The notes under the pieces were generated by a model. It did no database searches. It was given only the letters and a program-made list of their open reading frames with translations, and was not told the origin of the DNA. Both the position numbers and the translations under genes were made by a program. From contig CAIKXM010000017.1 of the NCBI GenBank assembly GCA_903831405.1, forward strand, positions 1 through 54,490: a DNA stretch of 54,490 nucleotides, read 5' to 3'. Source of the DNA: an uncultured bacterium (GTDB taxonomy: Bacteria > Babelota > Babeliae > Babelales > Babelaceae). Shown here piece after piece: positions 26,842 through 36,084 of the stretch (its first letter is position 1; each line of letters starts with the position of its first letter).

Positions 26842-28155
26842 TTAGCGAATTATCCGCTCTTTCATCTTGCCAACACTTAAAAAGCCTTCATATCGATGCT
26901 CAAGCAAATATGATTCGACTTGTGCAGAGAATTCAAGCCCCACACCAACCATAATCAAGAAGGAGGTGCCGCTAAAAGTAAAGGGAAGACCCACAAAACC
27001 GTTAAAAAGATTTGGCCCAATAGCAAGAAGACCTAAGTATACTGCTCCAACCAACCCTATACGATCAAGCAAGTAATTAAAGAAGTCTGCTGTTTGTTTA
27101 CCAGGACGAAGCCCTGGAATAAAACCACCATTTTTCTTGAGGTTTTGCGAAAGCTCAAGCGGATTGTATACCATTGCTGTATAGAAAAAGGTAAAGAATA
27201 CAATCAGTGCAAGATCAAGCATATTATACAAATATCCATTCATGCTCAATGCTTGAGAGATTACTTTTGCTATCATAAATTTGCCCGCGAGAAGCGTTGC
27301 AAACAAAATTGGTATTTGCATTGCAGATTGCGCAAAAATCACTGGCATAACACCTACCGGATTGATCTTAAAGGGTATGAAGCTTGTCTGTCCACCATAT
27401 ACTTTTTGACCAACAACACGACGTGGGTATTGTACGGGTATCTTGCGATCACCTTTTTCAAGAAACACAATACATGCCGTTACACAAACAAAAAAGGCAA
27501 TAATAATAAGCACAGTAAAAAATGCCATATCGCCCTCAGTTACCTGATGCGCGATACGAATAATATCATTTGGAAAACGTGCAATAATACCAGCAAAAAT
27601 TATCATCGAGCTACCATTACCTATGCCCATAAGCGATATTTGCTCGCCAAGCCACATAACAAAGGTTGCTCCAATGGTTAATGATAGTATAAAAAGGATT
27701 CTAAATCCAAAACCTGGATTTAAAATTAAATTTGCACGCTCAAGAAAGGTTATATATGCCGATGCATAAAATACACTCAATGTTATCGCGAGATAGCGTG
27801 TGTATTGATTAATTACCTTACGTCCAAACTCACCTTCTTTATTAAGCTGCTCAAAGTAGGGTACAGCCATCGATAACATCTGCATCATGATAGATGCCGA
27901 AATATACGGACTGATACCCAGAGCAAATAATGTTGCAGCGTGCAGATTGCCACCGGTGAACATATCAATATATGAAAGAATTCCACCAGCAACACTTGCA
28001 TCGCTCATATACTTACTCAACATGGCAACGTTTATACCAATAACTGGTATAAACGTACCAAGACGGAATACGATCATTACACCTAGAGTAAACAAAAGCT
28101 TTTTTACCAACTCAGGAATTGCAAAAATATTGCGAATCTTTGTTATCAAAGCCAT
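26842..28155 (-). CDS. secY: protein translocase subunit SecY
   Basis: A 437-residue ten-helix core of the Sec channel. Conserved are the plug region after the first helix (MFTGGNLHAATLFALGISPYI), the GIGNGSSMIIFAGI segment, the basic cytoplasmic loop before RRVVGQKVYGGQ, and the GLRPGKQT loop after helix eight that docks SecA and ribosomes. Start codon follows AGGAG. Its presence with many signal-peptide genes in this window fits Sec-dependent export of those proteins. It starts 4 nt after rplO. Confidence 0.98.
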   Translation of the reverse strand: MALITKIRNIFAIPELVKKLLFTLGVMIVFRLGTFIPVIGINVAMLSKYMSDASVAGGILSYIDMFTGGNLHAATLFALGISPYISASIMMQMLSMAVPYFEQLNKEGEFGRKVINQYTRYLAITLSVFYASAYITFLERANLILNPGFGFRILFILSLTIGATFVMWLGEQISLMGIGNGSSMIIFAGIIARFPNDIIRIAHQVTEGDMAFFTVLIIIAFFVCVTACIVFLEKGDRKIPVQYPRRVVGQKVYGGQTSFIPFKINPVGVMPVIFAQSAMQIPILFATLLAGKFMIAKVISQALSMNGYLYNMLDLALIVFFTFFYTAMVYNPLELSQNLKKNGGFIPGLRPGKQTADFFNYLLDRIGLVGAVYLGLLAIGPNLFNGFVGLPFTFSGTSFLIMVGVGLEFSAQVESYLLEHRYEGFLSVGKMKERIIR

Positions 28156-28159
28156 GATC

Positions 28160-28600
28160 TTAACTCTCCTTTATAAGATGTACCTCTCCACCCTGCGCTT
28201 TGATTGCATTTTGTGCTGATTCACTCATTGCATGCGCATGCACAATAAGCTTCTTTGTCAGCTCACCATTAGAAAGAATCTTGATTCTTTGTTTACCCTT
28301 AATAAGCCCTCTTTCGAAAAGCAATTCAGGATTAATAATCATATCCGAATCAAAATGTTTCTCTAATGACTCAAGTGATACCAAGTCATAACTGATTTTA
28401 AAATTAGCATTATTAAAACCACGTTTTGGCAATCGACGAGTTAAAGGCATTTGACCGCCTTCAAACAAGACGCTTTTTCTGCCACCAGAACGGGCTGTCT
28501 GACCCTTGCCACCACGACCTGATGTACCGCCACGACTTCCACCACGACCAATAACTTTACGTTTTTTCTTTAGTGGAACTAACGTATGTAAGTCAAACAT
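28160..28600 (-). CDS. rplO: 50S ribosomal protein L15
   Basis: A 146-residue large-subunit protein with the glycine/arginine-rich N-terminal extension that reaches into 23S rRNA (VIGRGGSRGGTSGRGGKGQ) and the conserved GGQMPLTRRLPKRGF block. The C-terminal globular part ends with the IxAQGGEV motif. It starts 2 nt after rpsE, which leaves no room for rpmD. Confidence 0.97.
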   Translation of the reverse strand: MFDLHTLVPLKKKRKVIGRGGSRGGTSGRGGKGQTARSGGRKSVLFEGGQMPLTRRLPKRGFNNANFKISYDLVSLESLEKHFDSDMIINPELLFERGLIKGKQRIKILSNGELTKKLIVHAHAMSESAQNAIKAQGGEVHLIKES

Positions 28601-28602
28601 AA

Positions 28603-29094
28603 CTATCCCCTTACTACTTCTTCAATATTTTTATCACGCAAATAAGCTATACGACTTGCTGTTCTTAATTTTGCAAGAGCATTAAGCGTTGCTTTAACAA
28701 AGTTCTGTCCACAACGAGATGGTCCTATTGATTTTACGAGGACATCCTTAATACCAAGAGCTTTCATTACAGCTCGAGCTGCACCACCAGCAATAACGCC
28801 GGTACCTTGATATGCTGAACAAACAACAACTTTTGATGCTCCATGAGATCCTGTTACCGTATAGGGAACTGTTGATCCACGTAAATCAATAGTAATTAGA
28901 TTTTTACGAGCACTTGCCGTTGCTTTTGCTATAGCTGTTGAAGCTTCGCGACTTTTGCCAAGACCCATACCTATACTACCAACTTGATCACCGGAAACAA
29001 CGAATGCTGCGAATTGAAAACGCTTGCCACCCTTTGTTACCTTTGTTACACGATTGACGCTTACAACAACGTCAACAAATTTTTTCTCTGCCAT
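28603..29094 (-). CDS. rpsE: 30S ribosomal protein S5
   Basis: A 163-residue small-subunit protein important for decoding accuracy. The N-terminal double-stranded RNA-binding domain (VNRVTKVTKGGKRFQFAAFV, then GMGLGKSREA) and the C-terminal domain (GGAARAVMKALGIKDVLVKS) are intact. I chose ATG 29094, six bases after AGGAAG; an ATG seven codons upstream has no family support. It starts 21 nt after rplR. Confidence 0.97.
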   Translation of the reverse strand: MAEKKFVDVVVSVNRVTKVTKGGKRFQFAAFVVSGDQVGSIGMGLGKSREASTAIAKATASARKNLITIDLRGSTVPYTVTGSHGASKVVVCSAYQGTGVIAGGAARAVMKALGIKDVLVKSIGPSRCGQNFVKATLNALAKLRTASRIAYLRDKNIEEVVRG

Positions 29095-29115
29095 TGATAT
29101 CTTCCTAGCAAACAT

Positions 29116-29469
29116 TTAAAACTGCAATCCACCTTCTCTAAGACCATCTGCAAGGGCTTTAACGCGTCCATGATACAGGTATGACCCACGATCAAAAACA
29201 ACGCTTGATACACCTTTTTCTAAAGCTTGACGTGCAAGCTCTCGTCCTACAGCAAATGCTACTTCTGTTTTATCGCCAGTTCTTGTTTCTAACTGTGCTG
29301 ATGAAAACCCAATAAGCGTTTTATGTTGCTGATCATCAATAATTTGAGCAGAAATATTTTTTAAGCTTCGAAAAACGCTAACTCGAGGCCTATCCGATAA
29401 TAACAACAAACTACGTACACGATTGGCACGTCTTTTTGTTCTTTGTCTTATTTTTCTTTTTAATGACAC
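29116..29469 (-). CDS. rplR: 50S ribosomal protein L18
   Basis: A 117-residue 5S rRNA-binding protein. The RRANRVRSLL and RPRVSVFRS blocks, and the C-terminal FDRGSYLYHGRVKALADGLREGGL signature (split here by a glycine-rich turn), are typical. I chose the GTG at 29469, six bases after GGAG; a second GTG four codons upstream overlaps the binding site. Confidence 0.95.
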   Translation of the reverse strand: MSLKRKIRQRTKRRANRVRSLLLLSDRPRVSVFRSLKNISAQIIDDQQHKTLIGFSSAQLETRTGDKTEVAFAVGRELARQALEKGVSSVVFDRGSYLYHGRVKALADGLREGGLQF

Positions 29470-29506
29470 AATAAACTCCACTAGAGCAAAACATTACGAT
29501 ATGTAT

Positions 29507-30040
29507 TTATTTCGTTTTACCAGCTTTTCTCAAAATCACTTCATCGGCATATTGTATACCTGTACCTTTGTAAGGCTCAGCTGGACGCAATGCACGAATT
29601 TTTGAACAGATAAGACCAAGCATAGCCTTATCATGAGAACGACAGGTTAACAGCTGTCCTGTTTTATCAATTTCCACAAGAACTTCTGCTGGTAATGGAA
29701 AATCTATTTTATGGCTAAAGCCTAAACTAAATTGCATTCCAATAGCTGATTTTATTGCTTTAAAACCAAGTCCTACTATTTTAATCTGACGCTCAAATCC
29801 TGCGTCTGATCCAATTATAGCATTGGCAAGTAATGCGCGATGCATTCCCCATAAACGATTTACATCGTCAACAGGTCTTTTTGGAAGAACTATAAGCTTT
29901 GTACCATCAAAAGATATATCCATCCACTCAGGCAAAATATATTCACCAGAATTCTTTTTACCTTCATAGGAAATCTTTTGATCGTCGATTGTAATTTTAG
30001 CCGCGCCGACTAAAATTGGTTTTTTACCCATTTTTGACAT
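29507..30040 (-). CDS. rplF: 50S ribosomal protein L6
   Basis: A 177-residue protein near the factor-binding centre, built of two similar domains. The opening SKMGKKPI and the C-terminal signature (RPAEPYKGTGIQYADEVILRK) are diagnostic. I chose ATG 30040, preceded by GTGAGGA; upstream starts overlap the end of rpsH. Confidence 0.96.
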   Translation of the reverse strand: MSKMGKKPILVGAAKITIDDQKISYEGKKNSGEYILPEWMDISFDGTKLIVLPKRPVDDVNRLWGMHRALLANAIIGSDAGFERQIKIVGLGFKAIKSAIGMQFSLGFSHKIDFPLPAEVLVEIDKTGQLLTCRSHDKAMLGLICSKIRALRPAEPYKGTGIQYADEVILRKAGKTK

Positions 30041-30047
30041 AATATCC

Positions 30048-30440
30048 TCACCACACTGTACAAATAATTTCACCACCAATACCAAGTTTTTTCGCTTGTT
30101 TGTTGGTGATTATACCATGATTGGACGTCAAAATAGTAACGCCAAGACCACCAATAACTGGTTTGATTTCATCACATCCACAATATGCACGGCGGCCGGG
30201 ACGGCTTACGCGAACAATTTCATGAATAACTGATTCAGAGTCTTTGTATTTTAATACGACTACTAATTGTTTATGAACATCTTCACCATCGATTCTATAA
30301 TCAACAATAAAGCCTTCTTCTTTTAGAATATGCGCTATCTGCTCTTTGAGTTGAGAATGCGGCACTTCTATTGTACGCTTTGCTACAGCTATCGCGTTGC
30401 GAATAACTGTAAGAAAATTTCCTACTATATCAACTGACAT
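30048..30440 (-). CDS. rpsH: 30S ribosomal protein S8
   Basis: A 130-residue protein that binds helix 21 of 16S rRNA and, in E. coli, represses the spc operon. The C-terminal signature GLGVTILTSNHGIITNKQAK followed by GGEIICTVW matches the family. It lies 9 nt after rpsN and 7 nt before rplF. Confidence 0.97.
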   Translation of the reverse strand: MSVDIVGNFLTVIRNAIAVAKRTIEVPHSQLKEQIAHILKEEGFIVDYRIDGEDVHKQLVVVLKYKDSESVIHEIVRVSRPGRRAYCGCDEIKPVIGGLGVTILTSNHGIITNKQAKKLGIGGEIICTVW

Positions 30441-30449
30441 ATTTTTTCC

Positions 30450-30635
30450 TTACCAGCTTGCTTTTTTGACACCAGGGAGCATTCCATTTGATGCCAATTT
30501 TCTAAAACAAATTCTACATGTTTCAAAATACCGAATAAACGCGCGCGGACGTCCGCATAAAGTACAACGGTTGTGCTTGCGCGTAGAAAATTTCGGCTCT
30601 CTTTTGCTTTTTTCTATTAAAGCTTTTCTTGCCAT
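30450..30635 (-). CDS. rpsN: 30S ribosomal protein S14, zinc-binding form
   Basis: A 61-residue type Z S14. It has two CxxC pairs (CTLCGRP and CRICFR) that bind one zinc ion, and ends with the conserved LPGVKKASW. The short form is common in Gram-positive bacteria and several other phyla. Start follows AGGA. Confidence 0.97.
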   Translation of the reverse strand: MARKALIEKSKREPKFSTRKHNRCTLCGRPRAFIRYFETCRICFRKLASNGMLPGVKKASW

Positions 30636-30649
30636 CGTTTTTTCCTATT

Positions 30650-31231
30650 CTATTTTCTAAACGGAATGCCAAAACTTTTTAACAACTCAAAAGCATGTGC
30701 ATCAACATTAGTAGAGGTATGAAATGAAATATTCAAACCATACATACGTTCGCCGGCAACAGCTTCTGTTTCTGGGAAAATAGTCCATTCCTTGATACCC
30801 ATATTGTAATTTCCACGTCCATCTAGACGAGTAGTTACGCCTTGGAAATCACGAACTTTTGGTAGAGATACATTTATCAATTTATCTAAAAATGCATACA
30901 TGTTCTCTCTGCGTAATGTAACGCATGTACCTATTTTCATTCCAGCACGAATCTTAAAACCTGCGATAGATTTACGCGCTAACGTTTTAACCGGTAATTG
31001 ACCTGCTATAGCAGCTAACACATCACACGTTGCTTGCAACGCTTTACTGTCAGTCACTGCTTCCTTGACGCCAATATTCAAAACAATTTTCTCAAGACGA
31101 GGAACTTCCATAATATTCTTGAGATTTAATTTTTTTTGCAATTCGCTACGCAAGGTCGTGGTATATAATTCTGCTAAACGAAGCTTTTTATTTTCTTCTA
31201 CTACAGTTACTGGGCTACTTCTTTTTGCCAT
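30650..31231 (-). CDS. rplE: 50S ribosomal protein L5
   Basis: A 193-residue 5S rRNA and P-site tRNA-contacting protein of the central protuberance. VPRLEKIVLNIGV, the AGFKIRAGMKIGTCVTLR block and the DFQGV and GRGNYNMGIKE motifs are conserved. It has an N-terminal extension of about 15 residues compared with E. coli. I chose ATG 31231 after AAGG; an ATG six codons upstream overlaps that site. Confidence 0.96.
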   Translation of the reverse strand: MAKRSSPVTVVEENKKLRLAELYTTTLRSELQKKLNLKNIMEVPRLEKIVLNIGVKEAVTDSKALQATCDVLAAIAGQLPVKTLARKSIAGFKIRAGMKIGTCVTLRRENMYAFLDKLINVSLPKVRDFQGVTTRLDGRGNYNMGIKEWTIFPETEAVAGERMYGLNISFHTSTNVDAHAFELLKSFGIPFRK

Positions 31232-31259
31232 AATAATCCTTATGCTCAATCAAAAACGG

Positions 31260-31571
31260 TTAAAAAGCTTCATTCGCTATACTGCTTACTCGCACATGTT
31301 TACCAGAAGCAAGTACTTTTGTACGCACACGACATGGCTTTTTCGTCGAAGGGCAAAGCGGCATTACATTTGAAATATCAATATATGCTTCCTCTTTGCG
31401 AATCGCCGACTGCTCACCCTCACGACGAGCTTTTACATGATGAGTTGCTAGTGCAACATCCTTAACTTTCACTTTACCTTTTTTGTGCGAAATAGCAATA
31501 ACAGCACCGACGCTACCTTTGTGTTTTCCTGTTATTACTTGCACCATATCGTTCTTTTTTATTCGTTCCAT
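31260..31571 (-). CDS. rplX: 50S ribosomal protein L24
   Basis: A 103-residue assembly initiator protein near the exit tunnel. The KOW motif is clear (NDMVQVITGKHKGSVGAVIAI). The C-terminal part is basic. I chose ATG 31571, seven bases after AGGA; an upstream TTG is in frame but unlikely. Confidence 0.95.
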   Translation of the reverse strand: MERIKKNDMVQVITGKHKGSVGAVIAISHKKGKVKVKDVALATHHVKARREGEQSAIRKEEAYIDISNVMPLCPSTKKPCRVRTKVLASGKHVRVSSIANEAF

Positions 31572-31585
31572 GTACAAATCCTGCT

Positions 31586-31963
31586 TTATAATACTTCTGG
31601 GGCCAAAGAAATAATTTTTGAATACCCTCTTGCACGAAGTTCACGTGCCACAGGTCCAAATATACGGGTTGCAACGGGAGTTGCATCACCAACTTCTTTG
31701 ATAAGCACTGCTGCGTTTTCACCAAATCTAATATATGAACCATCTACTCGACGATATGCCATTCTTGTGCGAACGATGACCGCAGTCACTACGTCGCTCT
31801 TTTTTACGCGGCCGCCAGGAATAGCTTTCTTTACAGCGCATTTTATTACATCACCTATAGAAGCATTATCTTTACCGGTGCTTCCATAAATATGTATACA
31901 TTGTAAATCAATAGCTCCTGAATTATCAGCTGCTTTTAAATACGTTTCTTTCAAAATAGCCAT
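31586..31963 (-). CDS. rplN: 50S ribosomal protein L14
   Basis: A 125-residue protein at the subunit interface, normally 122. The start ([17 protein letters not shown]), the [15 protein letters not shown] strand and the end [24 protein letters not shown]-type residues are conserved. It is the first gene of the spc-type group, 11 nt after rpsQ, with no separate promoter seen. Confidence 0.97.
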   Translation of the reverse strand: MAILKETYLKAADNSGAIDLQCIHIYGSTGKDNASIGDVIKCAVKKAIPGGRVKKSDVVTAVIVRTRMAYRRVDGSYIRFGENAAVLIKEVGDATPVATRIFGPVARELRARGYSKIISLAPEVL

Positions 31964-31974
31964 TGCATCACCAT

Positions 31975-32250
31975 TTACGCAGTATGAGATTTAATAATTT
32001 TGGATAGATACATATACTTCGTTTTTGAAATAGGACGTCCTTCAAAAATTTCAACTATATCGCCAACTTGAGCCAAGCCCTCTTCATCATGCACTTTGTA
32101 CGTTTTCATGCGACGAACAACTTTTTGATATTGTTTGTGCATACACGTACGCTCTATTTCGACAACAACAGTTTTTTCCATCTTATCGGAAACAACCTTG
32201 CCTACAAAAACAGTACGTTTCGTAGCTTTTATTTCTTTTTGCTCTTCCAT
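31975..32250 (-). CDS. rpsQ: 30S ribosomal protein S17
   Basis: A 91-residue OB-fold protein that binds 16S rRNA early in assembly. [20 protein letters not shown] and [16 protein letters not shown] are family signatures. The N terminus has a short charged addition (MEEQKEI). AAAGG site before the ATG. Confidence 0.96.
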   Translation of the reverse strand: MEEQKEIKATKRTVFVGKVVSDKMEKTVVVEIERTCMHKQYQKVVRRMKTYKVHDEEGLAQVGDIVEIFEGRPISKTKYMYLSKIIKSHTA

Positions 32251-32273
32251 ATACCTTTATCCTATCTAGAATA

Positions 32274-32486
32274 TCATTTAACTTTATTTATATATGTTAA
32301 TCCGCGAGCCACTTCTTTTTTTAGTGCTCGTTGATCTGAGGAAAATGAAGGACTATGGTTAAAACGCACATTCAAGCGAACCTGAAACAGCTTTTGACGT
32401 AATTCATCAACCTTTTCTTCAGCTTGTAACAATGACAATTCACTCCAAACTGTCATCCATTGTTTTTTTTGATTTTGTTCACTCAT
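32274..32486 (-). CDS. rpmC: 50S ribosomal protein L29
   Basis: A 70-residue two-helix protein at the tunnel exit, which elsewhere forms part of the docking site for trigger factor and SRP. The pattern (ELxxLQAEEKVDELRQKLFQVRLN then ARGLTYINK) fits L29 although identity is modest. It sits between rplP and rpsQ, as expected. Confidence 0.9.
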   Translation of the reverse strand: MSEQNQKKQWMTVWSELSLLQAEEKVDELRQKLFQVRLNVRFNHSPSFSSDQRALKKEVARGLTYINKVK

Positions 32487-32488
32487 GA

Positions 32489-32920
32489 CTATTGCATAAC
32501 CTCATTTTCTTCAACTGTTTTTTTAATAAAACGTGTTTTGATAGGTAGCTTGTACGAAACCTTTTGCAAAATATCTCGAGCTTCCAATTCGGTAACTCCA
32601 GACACTTCACAAATTATACGTTCACGCTTAACAACGGCAACCCATCCTTCAACGCCGCCTTTACCTTTACCCATACGTGTTTCTGCAGGTTTTTTTGTAA
32701 TAGGCTTATCGGGGAATACGCGAATGAAAAATGAACCAGCTTTTTTCATTTGTCGAGAAATAGTAACGCGCATTGCTTCAATTTGTTGAGCGGTTAACCA
32801 AACTGATTCAACAGCTTGCAAACCAAAATCACCAAAATATATATCGCGAGCGCCCTTTGAGAGGCCTCTGCGCCTACCCTTTTGCACTTTTCTAAATTTA
32901 GTTTTCTTCGGCATCAACAT
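32489..32920 (-). CDS. rplP: 50S ribosomal protein L16
   Basis: A 143-residue protein beside the A-site tRNA elbow. It has MLMPKKTKFRK at the start, then FGDFGLQAVESVWLTAQQIE, RKMKKAGSFF-like and GKGKGGVEGWVAVVK blocks. The ATG at 32920 gives the standard MLMPK opening. It starts 18 nt after rpsC and ends 2 nt before rpmC. Confidence 0.97.
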   Translation of the reverse strand: MLMPKKTKFRKVQKGRRRGLSKGARDIYFGDFGLQAVESVWLTAQQIEAMRVTISRQMKKAGSFFIRVFPDKPITKKPAETRMGKGKGGVEGWVAVVKRERIICEVSGVTELEARDILQKVSYKLPIKTRFIKKTVEENEVMQ

Positions 32921-32938
32921 AACATATCTCTTCTCTGT

Positions 32939-33577
32939 TTATCGATTTGATCTCTTGTATTCACCTTTACAAATCCACACCTTGACACCAATGATGCCAA
33001 AGGTTGTTAATGATTCAGCGAATCCATAATCTATTTCAGCACGCAATGTATGGAGAGGCGCGCGACCGACACGAAACCATTCTTCTCGTGCAATTTCAGC
33101 TCCACCAAGACGTCCTGCTACACGAATCTTTACACCACTAGCGCCAGCTTTCATTGCTTTAGCAGCTGCATCTTTCATAGCTTTTTTGAAGCTACCACGA
33201 TGTTCAAGCTGGTCAGCAATGCTTTTTGCAGCAAGAGGTGCTGATAATTCTGAGCTTTTAATTTCTTGCACTGAAACGTCAACTATAGCTCTATTCAAAA
33301 GTGTTGAGAATCTCTTACGCAATTGGTCTATTTCTTGACCCTTTTTGCCAATTACAACACCAGGACGAGCCGAATGCAAAATAATTTTGACTGAGTCAGC
33401 TGTTTTTTCTATCTCAATACGACCTATTTCAGCCCCTGAAAGATTTTTTTTAACAAAATCATGAATCATCAAATCTTCGCGCATATTTTTTGCATATGAA
33501 TCACGTGCAAACCAACGACTATCCCAATCACGATAAACGCCAATACGAAAAGATATTGGATTAACTTTTTGTCCCAT
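32939..33577 (-). CDS. rpsC: 30S ribosomal protein S3
   Basis: A 212-residue protein at the mRNA entry channel with helicase-like function. The opening MGQKVNPISFRIG, the KH motif (ARPGVVIGKKGQEIDQLRK) and the C-terminal GRLGGAEIAREEW block are present. Good AGAGG site before the ATG. Confidence 0.98.
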   Translation of the reverse strand: MGQKVNPISFRIGVYRDWDSRWFARDSYAKNMREDLMIHDFVKKNLSGAEIGRIEIEKTADSVKIILHSARPGVVIGKKGQEIDQLRKRFSTLLNRAIVDVSVQEIKSSELSAPLAAKSIADQLEHRGSFKKAMKDAAAKAMKAGASGVKIRVAGRLGGAEIAREEWFRVGRAPLHTLRAEIDYGFAESLTTFGIIGVKVWICKGEYKRSNR

Positions 33578-33593
33578 CGTTAACCTCTTTTAT

Positions 33594-33929
33594 TTAAGCT
33601 ATGCTTTTCAATTTTATACAAATATGACAAAAACGCTTACGCTGCATGCTTGCGCGACCTTGAGCACCCGGCTTGAAATACTTATGTATTGGGCCTTGGT
33701 CAACGCGAACTTCTTGCACTATCAGATCTTTTGCCGAAACATTTTCTAAAGACTTAGCATTTGCTATTGCAGAAGCTAGTACTTTTTTTATTGGCTCTGA
33801 TCTCTGAGTTTTATACGTAGCAAGCCAATTTATAGCTGCTAACGCATTCTTCCCTCTTATTACATCCACAACGGGACGCAATTTATAAGGGGAATAATCC
33901 ACATAACGAGCTTTTGCAACAAATTCCAT
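33594..33929 (-). CDS. rplV: 50S ribosomal protein L22
   Basis: A 111-residue protein whose hairpin lines the exit tunnel. AKARYVDYSPYKLRPVVDVI and the tail VDQGPIHKYFKPGAQGRAS are conserved; the hairpin tip keeps the basic pattern. I chose ATG 33929 after GAGG; the TTG two codons upstream overlaps the spacer. Confidence 0.96.
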   Translation of the reverse strand: MEFVAKARYVDYSPYKLRPVVDVIRGKNALAAINWLATYKTQRSEPIKKVLASAIANAKSLENVSAKDLIVQEVRVDQGPIHKYFKPGAQGRASMQRKRFCHICIKLKSIA

Positions 33930-33952
33930 TATCAACCTCTAAAACCAGATAA

Positions 33953-34246
33953 TTATTTTTTACCACTATCTTCTTGTCCGCCTTTACGCTGACCACTATG
34001 TAAACGACTGGTCCTTGTGAGCGCAAATTCGCCAAGCTTATGTCCAACCATGTTTTCTGTAATAAAAACGTTTGCAAATTTTCTACCATCATGAACAGAA
34101 AACGTTAATCCCACAAAGTCAGGAGTTACTGTACTTCTGCGTGACCATGTTTTAATAGCTTCACGTTTACCAGAATTACGCACCTTTTCTACTTTTATAG
34201 CTAGGTGCTCATCAACGAATGGACCCTTTTTTAAGGAACGAGTCAT
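33953..34246 (-). CDS. rpsS: 30S ribosomal protein S19
   Basis: A 97-residue head protein that contacts S13 and A-site t[18 protein letters not shown], the [14 protein letters not shown] block and [13 protein letters not shown] are diagnostic. The C terminus is charged and variable, as usual. Confidence 0.98.
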   Translation of the reverse strand: MTRSLKKGPFVDEHLAIKVEKVRNSGKREAIKTWSRRSTVTPDFVGLTFSVHDGRKFANVFITENMVGHKLGEFALTRTSRLHSGQRKGGQEDSGKK

Positions 34247-34278
34247 AAGTATGTGCCTTTTACCGTTTAAATCTTATT

Positions 34279-35097
34279 CTACTGTTTTCTTCTCTTAATA
34301 ATAAGAGCATTTTTACGCGTACGAGTTCTTGTACCCTTACAACCTTTACCCCAAGGAGTAACCGGATGCTTACCTGATTTAGAACGGCCTTCACCACCAC
34401 CATGTGGGTGATCAATTGGGTTCATAGCCATACCACGAACCGTTGGCCGAATACCAAGGTGTCGACGACGACCAGCTTTACCCCAACTAATATTTTTGTG
34501 ATCAGCGTTTCCAAGGACTCCAATTGTTGCCCAACAAGTAAGACGAACCATGCGAATTTCACCAGAAGGCATTCTCAGTGTCGCATGAGTTTCGTTCTTT
34601 GCAACGATTTGTATAGAAGATCCGGCACTACGAGCAAATTTTCCACCAGATGATGGATAAATTTCAACGTTGTGAACCATAAATCCAGAAGGAATTTTTG
34701 CAAGAGGCAAGCAATTTCCAACACGTGCCTCAACATCTTCTCCAGCTAAAATTTCTGAACCTACTACCAAACCCTCAGGTTGTAATACATAACGCTTTAC
34801 ACCATTAAGAAAATGGACCAAAGAAATACGTACGTTACGGTTTGGGTCATATTCAATCGAAACGACTTTTCCAATTATATCGCGTTCTACTCGATGAAAA
34901 TCGATGATACGATACATTTTCTTTTCACCACCACCCTGATGACGCACGGTAATTCTTCCATACGCATTGCGACCACCATTACGCTTAATACGTGTTACCA
35001 AACTTTTTTCTGGATAGTTTCTTGTAATATCATCCGAACTAACAAAAGTTTGAAAACGAAGCGAGGCGTTACGAGGTTTTCTACTTACAATCGCCAT
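34279..35097 (-). CDS. rplB: 50S ribosomal protein L2
   Basis: A 272-residue protein needed for subunit joining and the peptidyl transferase centre. It has the RNA-binding core (GRITVRHQGGGEKKMYR) and the C-terminal HPHGGGEGRSKSGKHPVTPWG segment with the conserved His near the catalytic site. Length close to the usual 275. Confidence 0.98.
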   Translation of the reverse strand: MAIVSRKPRNASLRFQTFVSSDDITRNYPEKSLVTRIKRNGGRNAYGRITVRHQGGGEKKMYRIIDFHRVERDIIGKVVSIEYDPNRNVRISLVHFLNGVKRYVLQPEGLVVGSEILAGEDVEARVGNCLPLAKIPSGFMVHNVEIYPSSGGKFARSAGSSIQIVAKNETHATLRMPSGEIRMVRLTCWATIGVLGNADHKNISWGKAGRRRHLGIRPTVRGMAMNPIDHPHGGGEGRSKSGKHPVTPWGKGCKGTRTRTRKNALIIKRRKQ

Positions 35098-35109
35098 AAT
35101 CTTTTTCCT

Positions 35110-35451
35110 CTATGCTGCTTTTATATTTTCTGTGCTTTTTTGTGCACTATCATAAATAGGCACGCTCAAACCAGAAAGATTAAGATCTTGTCCAGGTTTA
35201 AGAGTCACAATAGCTTTCTTACGCTTTTTGCCTTGGAAGACATTTTTGCGCGTTTTTTTCATTTTCCCTTTAACAACAATCGTATGTACATCTTCAACGT
35301 CTGCATTAAAGATCTTTTTAAGAGCTTCAGCGATCATTGATTTGTTTGCGTGTACATGAACCTCTAAAACCAATTTTTTATCTTGATTTAAGCGATATGC
35401 TTTTGTTGTTACCCATGGACCTTTAATAATTTCATAAATGCTTAAATCCAT
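35110..35451 (-). CDS. rplW: 50S ribosomal protein L23
   Basis: A 113-residue exit-tunnel protein that elsewhere forms the SRP and trigger factor docking site. Recognised by [18 protein letters not shown] and [13 protein letters not shown]. Its start overlaps the end of rplD by 10 nt, so translation is probably coupled. The C terminus extends about 12 residues past the usual end. Confidence 0.94.
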   Translation of the reverse strand: MDLSIYEIIKGPWVTTKAYRLNQDKKLVLEVHVHANKSMIAEALKKIFNADVEDVHTIVVKGKMKKTRKNVFQGKKRKKAIVTLKPGQDLNLSGLSVPIYDSAQKSTENIKAA

Positions 35452-36062
35452 TTGTTCACCATTTCTTTAAATGCGTTCATATCTTTTTCTGCAAAGACCC
35501 AATAATCAGCATTTACCAACGTGTACACATTTGGTTGATCAAACAACATCATATGTACCGATGGGATATTTGTAAAAATACGTTGTCCTGCAAAATCTTC
35601 TGGCTGAACAAACATACATACTTTTTTATTATGCAAATTTTGATTCTTCAAAAATGCAGCTGCTTGAACGGTTTTTGTCATATCATCAAGAATAAATGAC
35701 AATATTCTTTGTCTCTCAAGACGTTCCATTAAAATACGCTGTAAAACCCTACGTCTAATTTCACGAGGCATTTTAAGTGTACGTGTACGTTCTTGGGGTC
35801 CAAAAGTTACACCGCCGCCACGCCACAATGGTGAACGTGCAGAACCTGCACGAGCGCGACCAGTACCTTTTTGCTTCCATGGTTTACGGTTGCTACGTGA
35901 AACAACTTGGCCACGATCTTTACAAGCAACTGTTCCCTGACGCCAATTTTGAAGCAATACACGAACACACTGTGCTAATGCTTCCGGAGCAACATCTACC
36001 ACGATATCTTTAAGAAAATCAAAAGACTCTGCTGATATTGGATGAGCTTCTGCTTTATTCAT
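35442..36062 (-). CDS. rplD: 50S ribosomal protein L4
   Basis: A 206-residue protein with an extended loop that lines the exit tunnel. The tunnel loop shows the classic [20 protein letters not shown] pattern followed by [10 protein letters not shown]. In E. coli L4 controls the S10 operon through mRNA binding and attenuation; no equivalent leader was identified here because rpsJ follows tuf after only about 20 nt. Confidence 0.97.
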   Translation of the reverse strand: MNKAEAHPISAESFDFLKDIVVDVAPEALAQCVRVLLQNWRQGTVACKDRGQVVSRSNRKPWKQKGTGRARAGSARSPLWRGGGVTFGPQERTRTLKMPREIRRRVLQRILMERLERQRILSFILDDMTKTVQAAAFLKNQNLHNKKVCMFVQPEDFAGQRIFTNIPSVHMMLFDQPNVYTLVNADYWVFAEKDMNAFKEMVNKWI

Positions 36063-36084
36063 TTTGACCTATCCTCTCTACTTG

